A stretch of DNA of 56,250 nt from an uncultured Erysipelotrichaceae bacterium. Its GTDB lineage: Bacteria > Bacillota_I > Bacilli_A > RFN20 > CAG-826. Positions 16,117-24,273 of this stretch are shown in pieces. Positions within the stretch are counted from its first letter, which is position 1. Each line of letters starts with the position of its first letter. Below the pieces are notes generated by a model. It did not search any database, had not been told where the DNA came from, and saw nothing but the letters and a program-made list of their open reading frames with translations. Position numbers and translations under genes: made by a program. Location: the NCBI GenBank assembly GCA_902769185.1, contig CACXNV010000005.1, positions 1 through 56,250 of the forward strand, read 5' to 3'.

Positions 16117-16665
16117 ATGAAAGGCTTTTTAAGGTTTGCTGGTGTTATTGAATTTTTATTATATATAGCAGGCGTAATCATTTATGCATTTAATGTACCA
16201 CTAGTGGGTGTTAACATTTTCTATTTCATTTTATTTATTGTTTTAGGACCAACGATTGCAGTTTTATTATTTGCTGTAGCACAAATTCTAGAGAATACCG
16301 AAGTTAATGACAGTAAACTAGATAAGCTTAATAAGAAAGTAGATTTACTTGTTGATAAACTAGTGGATGATCCTTCATTTGAACAAAACAATGAAGAAGG
16401 TAACAGTAACATTAAAAAAGATTTATATTGCCCAGATTGTGAAAGCTATTTTGGCGATATACAATGTGATCCAAATTATTCTTACCGTTATTGCGATAGT
16501 GATATTGTTGTCCCACATCAGGATGTATTAAGGAATGCCATTAACACTTATGCAAAAAATATTATCAAAGAGACTCAAGATGCAGGAGAAGAGCTTGACC
16601 AAATATCTGAGATTGTTACTATAAGATTCTTAGTTAAGAAGAAAAAAATAAATGAAAAGAAATAA
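16117..16665 (+). CDS. Membrane protein with cytoplasmic Cys-rich motif
   Basis: 182 residues. Two transmembrane helices at about 7-27 and 30-56, then a short coiled coil (LDKLNKKVDLLVDKLVDD) and a Cys pair region (YCPDCESYFGDIQCD...YRYCDSD) that could bind zinc. The tail is basic. The first 13 codons are duplicated at 15799. Probably a membrane-tethered signalling or scaffold protein; not recognised. Confidence 0.55.
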   Translation: MKGFLRFAGVIEFLLYIAGVIIYAFNVPLVGVNIFYFILFIVLGPTIAVLLFAVAQILENTEVNDSKLDKLNKKVDLLVDKLVDDPSFEQNNEEGNSNIKKDLYCPDCESYFGDIQCDPNYSYRYCDSDIVVPHQDVLRNAINTYAKNIIKETQDAGEELDQISEIVTIRFLVKKKKINEKK

Positions 16666-16689
16666 CGATAAAATTTTTAAGGAGAAGTT

Positions 16690-16926
16690 ATGACAAAGTA
16701 TAAATTTATATTATATTTTCCAAATGGTGACACAATTGATTCATATAGTAAAGGAGAACCGTTGTTTGATTACTATGATGCCGCAGTTGATATGGCTTTG
16801 GAATGGATAGGTGGCTATCGTCTAGGCGGTGAAATATTGCATTTAAGCAATCCTGGAGATTACGATGAACCAGATGAAGACGAAAAAATTGAATATGATA
16901 TTGAGGAAGTAGAAGTCGACGAATAA
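16690..16926 (+). CDS. Small acidic protein, 78 aa
   Basis: An AAGGAG site 6 bp before the ATG supports translation. An N-terminal alpha/beta part (KYKFILYFPNGDTIDSY...ALEWIGGYRLGGEIL) is followed by a very acidic tail from residue 57 on (DEPDEDEKIEYDIEEVEVDE). Acidic tails of this sort occur in inhibitors and DNA-mimic proteins, but nothing specific can be claimed. Confidence 0.55.
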   Translation: MTKYKFILYFPNGDTIDSYSKGEPLFDYYDAAVDMALEWIGGYRLGGEILHLSNPGDYDEPDEDEKIEYDIEEVEVDE

Positions 16927-17131
16927 TTTCGTTTGTTAAAAAAGACTTCGCTTATTTGATTTCTTAAACTATAAGTACAGCCCCCTATTCTATTATATAT
17001 TTGTATTATATTTATAATTACTTTGTATTCACTAAGTGAATACTTCATAATTATTCATTAATTATTCTTTATATAATAGAATAAAGAAAACAAGAGTTTT
17101 AATGCATTCAAATTTCCTGTATATTTAATGC

Positions 17132-17344
17132 ATGGAAACAACAAAAATATTATTTGAAACAATCTACAACGTTTTGATATTTATACCTAAGCTATTATTG
17201 GCTATTTTTCCTATGTACAACACATTAAGTAATTTTAACCAAAACTTGATTGCAGCTGCATTAGGAGTGTCGCCATTTTTTATTTTTATTATAGTTAAAG
17301 TTGTGAAAATTATTTTAAAACAACTCAACTTGAGCATGAGGTAA
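17132..17344 (+). CDS. Small two-helix membrane protein, 70 aa
   Basis: Two hydrophobic helices (about 10-28 and 40-58) with a basic tail. It ends 4 bp before the next gene, a TIR/deoxyribosyltransferase-like protein, so the pair are probably co-expressed. Small membrane partners next to NAD- or nucleotide-acting proteins are a recurring theme in phage defence. No SD is obvious. Not recognised. Confidence 0.5.
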   Translation: METTKILFETIYNVLIFIPKLLLAIFPMYNTLSNFNQNLIAAALGVSPFFIFIIVKVVKIILKQLNLSMR

Positions 17345-17348
17345 ACCT

Positions 17349-18383
17349 ATGGAACAAGAAAAATATATATTTAATAAGTATTATTCATCAGAATATGATG
17401 TGGATCCTGTTTTTAAGACTAAAGACTTCGACTTATTTGGGAATGCTGGAGCTCTAAGTGATGAGCCTGATTTATTTGAAGTATATTTAAATCCAAGGCG
17501 ATTTAGATATTGTTTAATTGAACCTAGAAAAATTTGCGGAAACGAGCAAGTGCTACTCAAAATAAAAAGATATTTGCTTTCGCATGAGGACAATGAAGAT
17601 TTAAACAATCCAATTAATACTTATTTTATTGGGGAAATGAAGAAATCTATTGAAGTGTCAAGTGAGTTTACGAATCAAAACATAATTTTGGTAACTTACG
17701 AGATGATAGAACAATGGTATCCAAAGAGAATGAAAGATATCTTCAATGTTATTATTCGTCATATTTTAAAAAAACAAAAATATCCTGGAGAGCTAAGGTT
17801 CTTTCTTTCATTAGATAATGACATTGTTTTTGTAGACCCTAGTTTAAATGATTCTCAAAAAAGAGACTATAAGCTCTATATGATGAAATGCATGAAAGAG
17901 GAAGGGTTAATATCAATGATTAATGATGGAATGCACATTGACTGTTTTACTCTTACTGCTAAAGCTGTTGATTCTATTGAAAATTTAGAGGCAAGTAACA
18001 GCAGGATGGCTTTTATTGCTATAAAATTTGATAAAAACGAAGAACGAATTAATGCTATTCAAAACGCAATATCATTAGCAGGATATGAACCAATAGTGAT
18101 GAATCAAGTAGAAACGAATGACTGGATTATGCCAGAAATATTCTTCCAGATAAAAAATAGTAAATTCGTGGTTGCAGATTTTAGTTTGCCTTGTGATGGT
18201 GCGTATTATGAAGCAGGATATGCTGCTGCATTAGATAAACCAGTAATACATCTTTTTGATAAAAGAGAAGAAGGTAACAATAAACTTCACTTTGATATCG
18301 CTCAAAAATCAACAATATTTTATAACGACTATAACGAACTAAAAGGAAGACTCATAAAAAGAATTAAAGCTACAATTAAATAA
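17349..18383 (+). CDS. TIR/nucleoside 2-deoxyribosyltransferase-like protein
   Basis: 344 residues. Residues 1-210 are an unrecognised region. Residues 213-340 form a Rossmann-like fold typical of nucleoside 2-deoxyribosyltransferase/TIR-like domains: MAFIAIKFD, a helix, GYEPIVMNQVE, IKNSKFVVADFS, and GAYYEAGYAAALDKPVIHLF. The YEAGYA element carries the Glu that acts as nucleophile in this fold. Relatives are widespread in defence loci as sensors or NAD/nucleotide-cleaving effectors. Here it lies just upstream of the DISARM operon. Domain call good, activity inferred. Confidence 0.65.
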   Translation: MEQEKYIFNKYYSSEYDVDPVFKTKDFDLFGNAGALSDEPDLFEVYLNPRRFRYCLIEPRKICGNEQVLLKIKRYLLSHEDNEDLNNPINTYFIGEMKKSIEVSSEFTNQNIILVTYEMIEQWYPKRMKDIFNVIIRHILKKQKYPGELRFFLSLDNDIVFVDPSLNDSQKRDYKLYMMKCMKEEGLISMINDGMHIDCFTLTAKAVDSIENLEASNSRMAFIAIKFDKNEERINAIQNAISLAGYEPIVMNQVETNDWIMPEIFFQIKNSKFVVADFSLPCDGAYYEAGYAAALDKPVIHLFDKREEGNNKLHFDIAQKSTIFYNDYNELKGRLIKRIKATIK

Positions 18384-18388
18384 ATTTT

Positions 18389-18730
18389 ATGAAGCGCATG
18401 ACAATGAAAATCAAACCCTGTTTTCTTGAACTAATAAAAGCAGGCAAAAAGAAACATGAATATAGATTAAACACTCCAGATAGAAGGAATCTTTCTATTG
18501 GAGATCAAATAATATTAGTGTCTAATGAAAACCCTAAAGACACTTTAGTGGTAACAATAACAGATATATCAATGCATCCTAATTGGGTAGATGCATTAAA
18601 AGATTTTTGGAAAGAAGACTTTGATGGATTGTTTGATAATCTCGACGATTTAATCCATGAATGTAATAAATTCTATTCTCCTGAACAAGTTAAGGAGTAT
18701 GGAATTGTTAGATTTGGAATAAAAGTATAA
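18389..18730 (+). CDS. ASCH-domain protein, 113 aa
   Basis: MKIKPCFLELIKAGKKKHEYRLNTPDRRNLSIGDQIILVS fits the ASCH fold (PUA-like), with the conserved I..G.K..EyR and GD.I motifs. ASCH and the related EVE/YTH domains bind RNA or modified bases. It begins 5 bp after the TIR-like gene and lies 96 bp before the cytosine methyltransferase. A modified-base reader here would make sense beside a two-methylase defence system; that link is inference. Confidence 0.7.
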   Translation: MKRMTMKIKPCFLELIKAGKKKHEYRLNTPDRRNLSIGDQIILVSNENPKDTLVVTITDISMHPNWVDALKDFWKEDFDGLFDNLDDLIHECNKFYSPEQVKEYGIVRFGIKV

Positions 18731-18735
18731 TCATT

Positions 18736-18796
18736 TTGCGTGCGCATGAAGTTTCGCGCGGAAATAGTTAAAAACTCTTTCTTCCTGTGCTAAACT
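18736..18796 (+). promoter_or_regulatory. DISARM operon promoter with upstream palindromes
   Basis: TTAAAA (18768-18773), 17-bp spacer, extended -10 TGcTAAACT (-10 at 18791-18796). Directly upstream lie two short GC-rich palindromes, TGCGTGCGCA (gapped) and TTTCGCGCGGAAA, striking in AT-rich DNA. They could be operator sites or methylation-sensitive sites for autoregulation by the methyltransferases. Confidence 0.5.
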
Positions 18797-18826
18797 TTTA
18801 TGTAACCTGTTTTGGTTTGGGTATGG

Positions 18827-20104
18827 ATGAGTAAAAGGAAGTTAAACTTTATTGATTTGTTTGCTGGAGCAGGCGGATTATCAGAAGGTTTTGTTAATGC
18901 TGGCTTTCTGCCTGTTGCGCATGTTGAGATGAATCACGATGCTATTGAAACTCTCAAGTCTAGAGAAGTTTTTCATTATTGCTTAAATCATAACTTAACC
19001 ACACTTTATAATTCTTACCTTCGAGGATCAGTTTCCAAGGATAATATTAGAAATCGTATACCATCAATAATTTTAGAACGCGTTATCGAAAAAGAGATGA
19101 GCGAAGACAATCTTGGTGAACTTTTTACCAAAATCGATGCTTTGATGAAAATGCAAAATATACGCAAAGTGGTGGATGTAATAATTGGTGGACCACCTTG
19201 CCAAGCATATTCTTTGATAGGTCGACCAACCAACAAGGATAAAGAAGACGACAAACGCCTTTATCTTTATAAGGTTTATACAAAGTTCTTGGAAAGATAT
19301 CAACCCAAGATGTTTGTTTTTGAAAATGTCCCAGGGATTTTATCTTGTACATCTGATGGGCATTCACATTTTGAAGATATCAAAAACTGTTTTACCGAAG
19401 TTGGATATGAAATTGAACATAGAGTGCTTTGCGCGAAGGATTATGGAGTTCTTCAAAACAGAAAACGTGTCATTTTGATTGGTTGGAAAAATGGTTCTGA
19501 ATGGCATTATCCAGAAATTGAAAAAAAAGAATACGATGCTGTAATAAGCGATTTACTTGCTGATCTCCCCCCAGTTCAGCCGGGAGAGTCAAGTAATAAG
19601 TATCGTCGCGGGAATTATAGTAGCTATTTAAAGGAAGCGTCCATAAGAAAACCTGGTGATGTTTTAACATGGCATTTAGCTAGACCAAATAGAGAACTTG
19701 ACAGAGATATTTATAGATGTGCTATTCAACTTTGGAATAACAAACATCAAAGACTCAATTACAACGATTTACCAGACAATTTAAAAACTCACAAGAATCG
19801 TTCATCTTTTACCGATAGGTTTAAAGTTGTTCCAGCTGATTTGGAATCTTGCCAAACTATCATGGCCCACATTTCTAAAGATGGTCATTATTTTATCCAT
19901 CCTGATATTAATCAAGCTCGTTCCCTTACGGTTAGAGAAGCAGCTAGAATTCAATCTTTCCCAGACAATTTCTACTTTGAAGGTAGTCGTACCTCTGCAT
20001 TTGTTCAAATTGGAAATGCTGTTCCACCTTTATTAGCGGAAGCAATTGCAAAAGGGATTAAGAATCTTCTCGTTTCTAAATTAAAGGAGAAAGCTAATGA
20101 GTAA
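18827..20104 (+). CDS. drmMII: DISARM cytosine-5 DNA methyltransferase (DrmMII-like)
   Basis: 425 residues from ATG 18827. Motif I FIDLFAGAGGLSEGF (residues 8-22) binds S-adenosylmethionine; motif IV GGPPCQAYS holds the catalytic Cys125; motif VI FENVPG at 165-170; and the C-terminal motifs REAARIQSFP and IGNAVPP are all present, so the enzyme looks active. It methylates C5 of cytosine in host DNA, marking self. In class 2 DISARM this enzyme is DrmMII. Its stop overlaps the SNF2 gene by 8 bp, placing it first in the operon. DISARM role follows from context. Confidence 0.88.
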   Translation: MSKRKLNFIDLFAGAGGLSEGFVNAGFLPVAHVEMNHDAIETLKSREVFHYCLNHNLTTLYNSYLRGSVSKDNIRNRIPSIILERVIEKEMSEDNLGELFTKIDALMKMQNIRKVVDVIIGGPPCQAYSLIGRPTNKDKEDDKRLYLYKVYTKFLERYQPKMFVFENVPGILSCTSDGHSHFEDIKNCFTEVGYEIEHRVLCAKDYGVLQNRKRVILIGWKNGSEWHYPEIEKKEYDAVISDLLADLPPVQPGESSNKYRRGNYSSYLKEASIRKPGDVLTWHLARPNRELDRDIYRCAIQLWNNKHQRLNYNDLPDNLKTHKNRSSFTDRFKVVPADLESCQTIMAHISKDGHYFIHPDINQARSLTVREAARIQSFPDNFYFEGSRTSAFVQIGNAVPPLLAEAIAKGIKNLLVSKLKEKANE

Positions 20105-22724
20105 CACGATTATCGAACAATATGGCGTTACCAAAAAGCAAGCTTTGAAGGCTTCTCCTTTTAGTTGCTTTGATGAAAGTGATATTGAACCACAGCCACA
20201 TCAAATTGACGCTTTTATTAGAGCCATCAAATCCTTAGATACGGGAGGACTTGTTTTGGCTGACGAAGTTGGTCTTGGAAAAACCATTGAAGCTGGTTTG
20301 ACTTTGAAATACTTAATCAATGGTGGCGCAAAAAAGATTGTAATTGCTGTTCCAAATACCTTGCGAAAGCAATGGCAAATTGAATTGGATGAGAAATTTG
20401 ATATCAAGTCAGAAATCATAGATAGACAAGCTCTAACATCTGAAAACACAAGATATGTTGTTCAAAGGCACATTGATGATAATGAATATGTCCTTGTTGC
20501 CATCACTTCTTATTATTATGCTTCCCAACTTATTAAACGAGCTACAAACAACGCTTGGGATTTTGTGATTATTGATGAAGCTCATAATCTTAGAAATGCA
20601 TTTAGAGGCGCAAAAAGGTATCAACGTCTCTATGAAGCCACTAAAAATATTCCTAAGCTTTTGCTTACCGCTACTCCAATTCAAAATAACATTGGAGATT
20701 TATATGGCTTGATCTCTTTTATTGATCCTAAAATTTTTGGAGATGAAAAATTGTTCAATATGTATGTTGCTAGCAACACTTATGAACCAATAAAAGATGC
20801 AATTAAATCAGTTGTTCAAAGAACGTTAAGAAGAGATGTAGGAAAATATCTCCAATTCAAAAAGAGAACATCCAAGACATTTGATTTTTGCTTATCTAAA
20901 GATGAAAAGTTGCTCTATAGCTTAGTTGATAAGTATTTGAAGAGAGACATTAGCTACGGCTTCCCAAACACAAATAACAGGAATCTTTTGTTGCTCGTTG
21001 TTAGAAAGATGCTTGCATCTTCATCTAAAGCCTTAATAGAAACTTTTGAGGTTATTAAAACAAGATTGCATAAACTGCAACAAGGTACTAAATCAATCAA
21101 TGCACAACAAGGTTTTGACAAATTTTTAAGTTATCTTGATGAAGATGATGAAGACGAGGATGTTTTAGAAACAAAAGAGGATGAATCATTAACAATTAGA
21201 CTTAATGCTATTGAAGAAGAAATAGGCATTGTTGATGACATTATTAACTTAGCTGAAAGAATTCAAGTTAACGCTAAGATGGAAAAACTTTTAGAAGCAG
21301 TAGAATATGCTTTTGAATATCAACGAGCTAATCATTTGCCAGAAAAGGCAGTTATCTTTACTGAATCCAAGAGAACACAACGTTACATAAGACAGACTTT
21401 AATTGATTGGGGATTTACTGATAATGAAATTGTCATTTTTAATGGCGATATGACAGATGAAAAGAGCAAGAGAATATATAATAACTGGAAAGCGTTGAAC
21501 TATAGCAAAAAGAACTATGGTCCTCAAATCGAATTTAGACATGCTATGGTGGACTATTTCCAAAAGAAGGGAAAAGTATTCATTTCAACCGATGCTGGTT
21601 CTGAAGGTTTGAACTTACAATTTTGCAATATCATTATTAACTATGACTTGCCTTGGAACCCAATGAAGATTGAACAAAGAATTGGCCGTTGTCATAGATA
21701 TGGGCAACTTCATGATGTTTTAGCTATCAACTTCTTAAATACTGAAAACGAAGCTGATAAACGCGTTTATGACATCCTTTCTAAAAAGTTCCAATTGTTT
21801 GAAGGCATTTTTGGTGCGTCAGACAAGGCGTTGGAGATATTGGAAAGCGGAAATAACTTCGAAAAAGAAATCTTCGATATTTATCAAACATCCAATTCTA
21901 CTTTAGAAATTAAACGTCGATTTGATGCATTGGATAAATCTCTCGATAAAAAGAGAAATAGAGTTGCAAATACTTTACGTACCTTATTAGAAACCAAAAC
22001 CGCCGAAGAAAAAACTGAAACATTTGATAAAGCTTATACCGACATCATTAACTATCTTGATGAAGTTAATTATTGGGATAGTATCGAAAAGCCAGAAAAG
22101 GTTTCCCCAGGATTATCACTAAAGTTGAAGAAGAATCCATTTGATATTTATGGAATTAAATCTGGTTACATCTTATTTGGCGGATTGATTGTTGGAAACA
22201 TTCTTGAAAGGTCTCTAGCAATTCTTACAGATAATAGTGGAAGTACTTTAGGATTAACCGAAAAAGAAATAATCAATGCAATAAAAGATATTGATAATTC
22301 CGATATTGAAACTTTTAAAGCTAATGGCAGTGAAATGCAAACAATAGTGGATGTCATCAATAAAGCCGAATCATCGGCGGCTTATGACTTTGAAAAAGAA
22401 TCGGTCGACATCATTGAATATAACAAAAAGAAGATGGAGAACTGGGTAACCATACAAGAATCTCTATTACAGATTGAATTAACCGAAAAGAAAAACGAAA
22501 TCGATAGAATGAAGGAAGAAATGTCTCAGATGACTAACTTCTTACAGAAAGTTGATTATCGAGAAAAAATAGAAAAGAAACAGCATGCTTTAGAAAAAGA
22601 ACAAAATCGATATTACCAAGCTATTGATGCAATCAAGAAAACTGCTCAAAAGCAAATCGATGAGTTTAATAAGAAGTATTATAAAAAAGCCTCACTTTTA
22701 GTGAGAATAGTTGTGAAATTTTAG
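20097..22724 (+). CDS. drmD: SNF2/RapA-type helicase (DrmD-like)
   Basis: 875 residues. Motif I DEVGLGKTIEAG (residues 56-67), motif II DEAH at 160-163, motif III LTATPIQN, and a complete C-terminal RecA lobe with STDAGSEGLNLQF and QRIGRCHRYGQ. This is a Swi2/Snf2 translocase like DrmD of class 1 DISARM. The last 250 residues are coiled-coil-like (LQIELTEKKNEIDRMKEEMSQM). SNF2 proteins pump along double-stranded DNA. The start overlaps the cytosine methyltransferase stop, so translation is coupled. Confidence 0.85.
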   Translation: MSNTIIEQYGVTKKQALKASPFSCFDESDIEPQPHQIDAFIRAIKSLDTGGLVLADEVGLGKTIEAGLTLKYLINGGAKKIVIAVPNTLRKQWQIELDEKFDIKSEIIDRQALTSENTRYVVQRHIDDNEYVLVAITSYYYASQLIKRATNNAWDFVIIDEAHNLRNAFRGAKRYQRLYEATKNIPKLLLTATPIQNNIGDLYGLISFIDPKIFGDEKLFNMYVASNTYEPIKDAIKSVVQRTLRRDVGKYLQFKKRTSKTFDFCLSKDEKLLYSLVDKYLKRDISYGFPNTNNRNLLLLVVRKMLASSSKALIETFEVIKTRLHKLQQGTKSINAQQGFDKFLSYLDEDDEDEDVLETKEDESLTIRLNAIEEEIGIVDDIINLAERIQVNAKMEKLLEAVEYAFEYQRANHLPEKAVIFTESKRTQRYIRQTLIDWGFTDNEIVIFNGDMTDEKSKRIYNNWKALNYSKKNYGPQIEFRHAMVDYFQKKGKVFISTDAGSEGLNLQFCNIIINYDLPWNPMKIEQRIGRCHRYGQLHDVLAINFLNTENEADKRVYDILSKKFQLFEGIFGASDKALEILESGNNFEKEIFDIYQTSNSTLEIKRRFDALDKSLDKKRNRVANTLRTLLETKTAEEKTETFDKAYTDIINYLDEVNYWDSIEKPEKVSPGLSLKLKKNPFDIYGIKSGYILFGGLIVGNILERSLAILTDNSGSTLGLTEKEIINAIKDIDNSDIETFKANGSEMQTIVDVINKAESSAAYDFEKESVDIIEYNKKKMENWVTIQESLLQIELTEKKNEIDRMKEEMSQMTNFLQKVDYREKIEKKQHALEKEQNRYYQAIDAIKKTAQKQIDEFNKKYYKKASLLVRIVVKF

Positions 22725-22736
22725 GAGGGACATCAT

Positions 22737-24272
22737 ATGAAATATTCTGGAAAATTAGAATTAACTTGGGTTAATAAAGACAAAGATGTTGCTGACTTGA
22801 TGAAAATCGAGCCAAGAATTCTTGTTGAAGATAGAACAAAATCTTACGGTGATCCCAAATCTGAAAATGTATTAATTCATGGCGATAATTTAGTTGCTCT
22901 AAAAGCCTTAGAAAGAGATTATGCAGGAAAGATAAAATGCATCTATATTGATCCTCCTTATAATACAGGTTCAGCTTTTGAGCACTATGATGACAATGTC
23001 GAACATAGTACTTGGCTTTCTTTAATGTATGCTAGATTACACCTATTAAGAAATTTACTTACTGATGATGGGACTATTTGGATAAGCATCGATGCTGATG
23101 AAAGTCATTATTTAAAAGTACTTTGCGACGAAATATTTGGCAGAAAAAACTTTATTGATGAAATTGTGTGGCAAAGAGCTTATGCCCCAATCAATTTAAA
23201 AAAGACGCTTTCTAGGGCACATGATACTATCCTTGTGTATGCAAAGAATTATTCAATGGATTTTAAATTAAATACTTTACCTAGAAGCGGTGAAGCATTA
23301 TCGAGATATAAAAACCCAGACAACGATCCAAGAGGATTATGGCAGTCCGATAATCTTTGGTGCGGGCCTAGAGTTGAAGCAAATGTATTTGAAATTATCA
23401 CACCGTCTGGCAGGAGCATTTTTCCTCCTGACGGATATTCTTCTCGATTGTCTAAAGAACGTTTTGAAGAATATGTACGAGATAATCGCATTTGGTTTGG
23501 CCCAAAGGGAGATAACACGCCTCGTATTAAAAGATTTTTATCAGAAGTCAAATCTGGTGTTGTTGCAATGACTTGGTGGACTAGAGAGGAAATTGGAGAC
23601 AATCAGGAGGCCAAGCGTGAAATAAAAGCTCTTGGATTGTCTGATAAACCTTTTGATACGCCGAAACCAGAACGCTTAATAGAAAGAATATTGACAATAG
23701 CAACTAACGAAGGTGATTTTGTTTTAGATTCTTTTTTGGGATCTGGGACAACAATAGCTGTCGCACATAAAATGAAACGCAAATGGATTGGAATTGAATT
23801 AATGGACACGGCATATTCATATTGCAAGCCTAGAATGGATTTAATTATCAACGGAAACGAACCTGGCGGAGTTACTAAATCTACTGGTTGGATTTCAGGT
23901 GGTGGCTACAAGTTTTATGAGTTGGCCGATCCGTTATTGGTGAAAAATCCAATTATTCCAGTTTATGATGTTAATCCTACTTATACATTTGAAATGGTTT
24001 GTGAGGCTATTTGTAAGATTGAATCTTTCACTTATGCCCCAGCTGATTTCTATCATGGTTATTCGACAGAAAATAGATTTATCCACGTCACACTTGAATA
24101 CGTAAATGGCGAATATGTGTCTGATTTAGCATCAAAGCTAAGTGATAAACAATCACTAATTATCTACTGCTTGAAACATCAGCGAGATATAGCTTTGCCA
24201 GACAATATTGAAATAAGACGTATCCCTAAAGATATACAAGAGAAATGCAACTTTGAAAGTGAGAAGGAATAG
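22737..24272 (+). CDS. N6-adenine DNA methyltransferase, type III Mod-like (beta class)
   Basis: 511 residues. The catalytic DPPYNTG (residues 72-78) precedes the SAM-binding FLGSGTT near 330, the beta-class order of type III Mod subunits. There is a target-recognition stretch between them and a conserved start (VLIHGDNLVALKAL). AGGAGGG precedes the ATG. The next gene encodes the matching Res-like subunit, so this looks like a type III modification enzyme. It takes the position of DrmMI of class 1 DISARM, but that enzyme is, as I recall, of a different adenine methylase family, so I leave the symbol empty. Confidence 0.85.
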   Translation: MKYSGKLELTWVNKDKDVADLMKIEPRILVEDRTKSYGDPKSENVLIHGDNLVALKALERDYAGKIKCIYIDPPYNTGSAFEHYDDNVEHSTWLSLMYARLHLLRNLLTDDGTIWISIDADESHYLKVLCDEIFGRKNFIDEIVWQRAYAPINLKKTLSRAHDTILVYAKNYSMDFKLNTLPRSGEALSRYKNPDNDPRGLWQSDNLWCGPRVEANVFEIITPSGRSIFPPDGYSSRLSKERFEEYVRDNRIWFGPKGDNTPRIKRFLSEVKSGVVAMTWWTREEIGDNQEAKREIKALGLSDKPFDTPKPERLIERILTIATNEGDFVLDSFLGSGTTIAVAHKMKRKWIGIELMDTAYSYCKPRMDLIINGNEPGGVTKSTGWISGGGYKFYELADPLLVKNPIIPVYDVNPTYTFEMVCEAICKIESFTYAPADFYHGYSTENRFIHVTLEYVNGEYVSDLASKLSDKQSLIIYCLKHQRDIALPDNIEIRRIPKDIQEKCNFESEKE

Positions 24273-24273
24273 T

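Noticed and set aside
23249-23602. 117-residue minus-strand ORF in the Mod-like gene
   Set aside because: Shadow of the methyltransferase reading frame with no domain or ribosome-binding site.
22737-24272. Naming the adenine methyltransferase DrmMI
   Set aside because: Motif order and the coupled Res gene indicate a type III Mod; DrmMI is, to my knowledge, another family, so the symbol was withheld.
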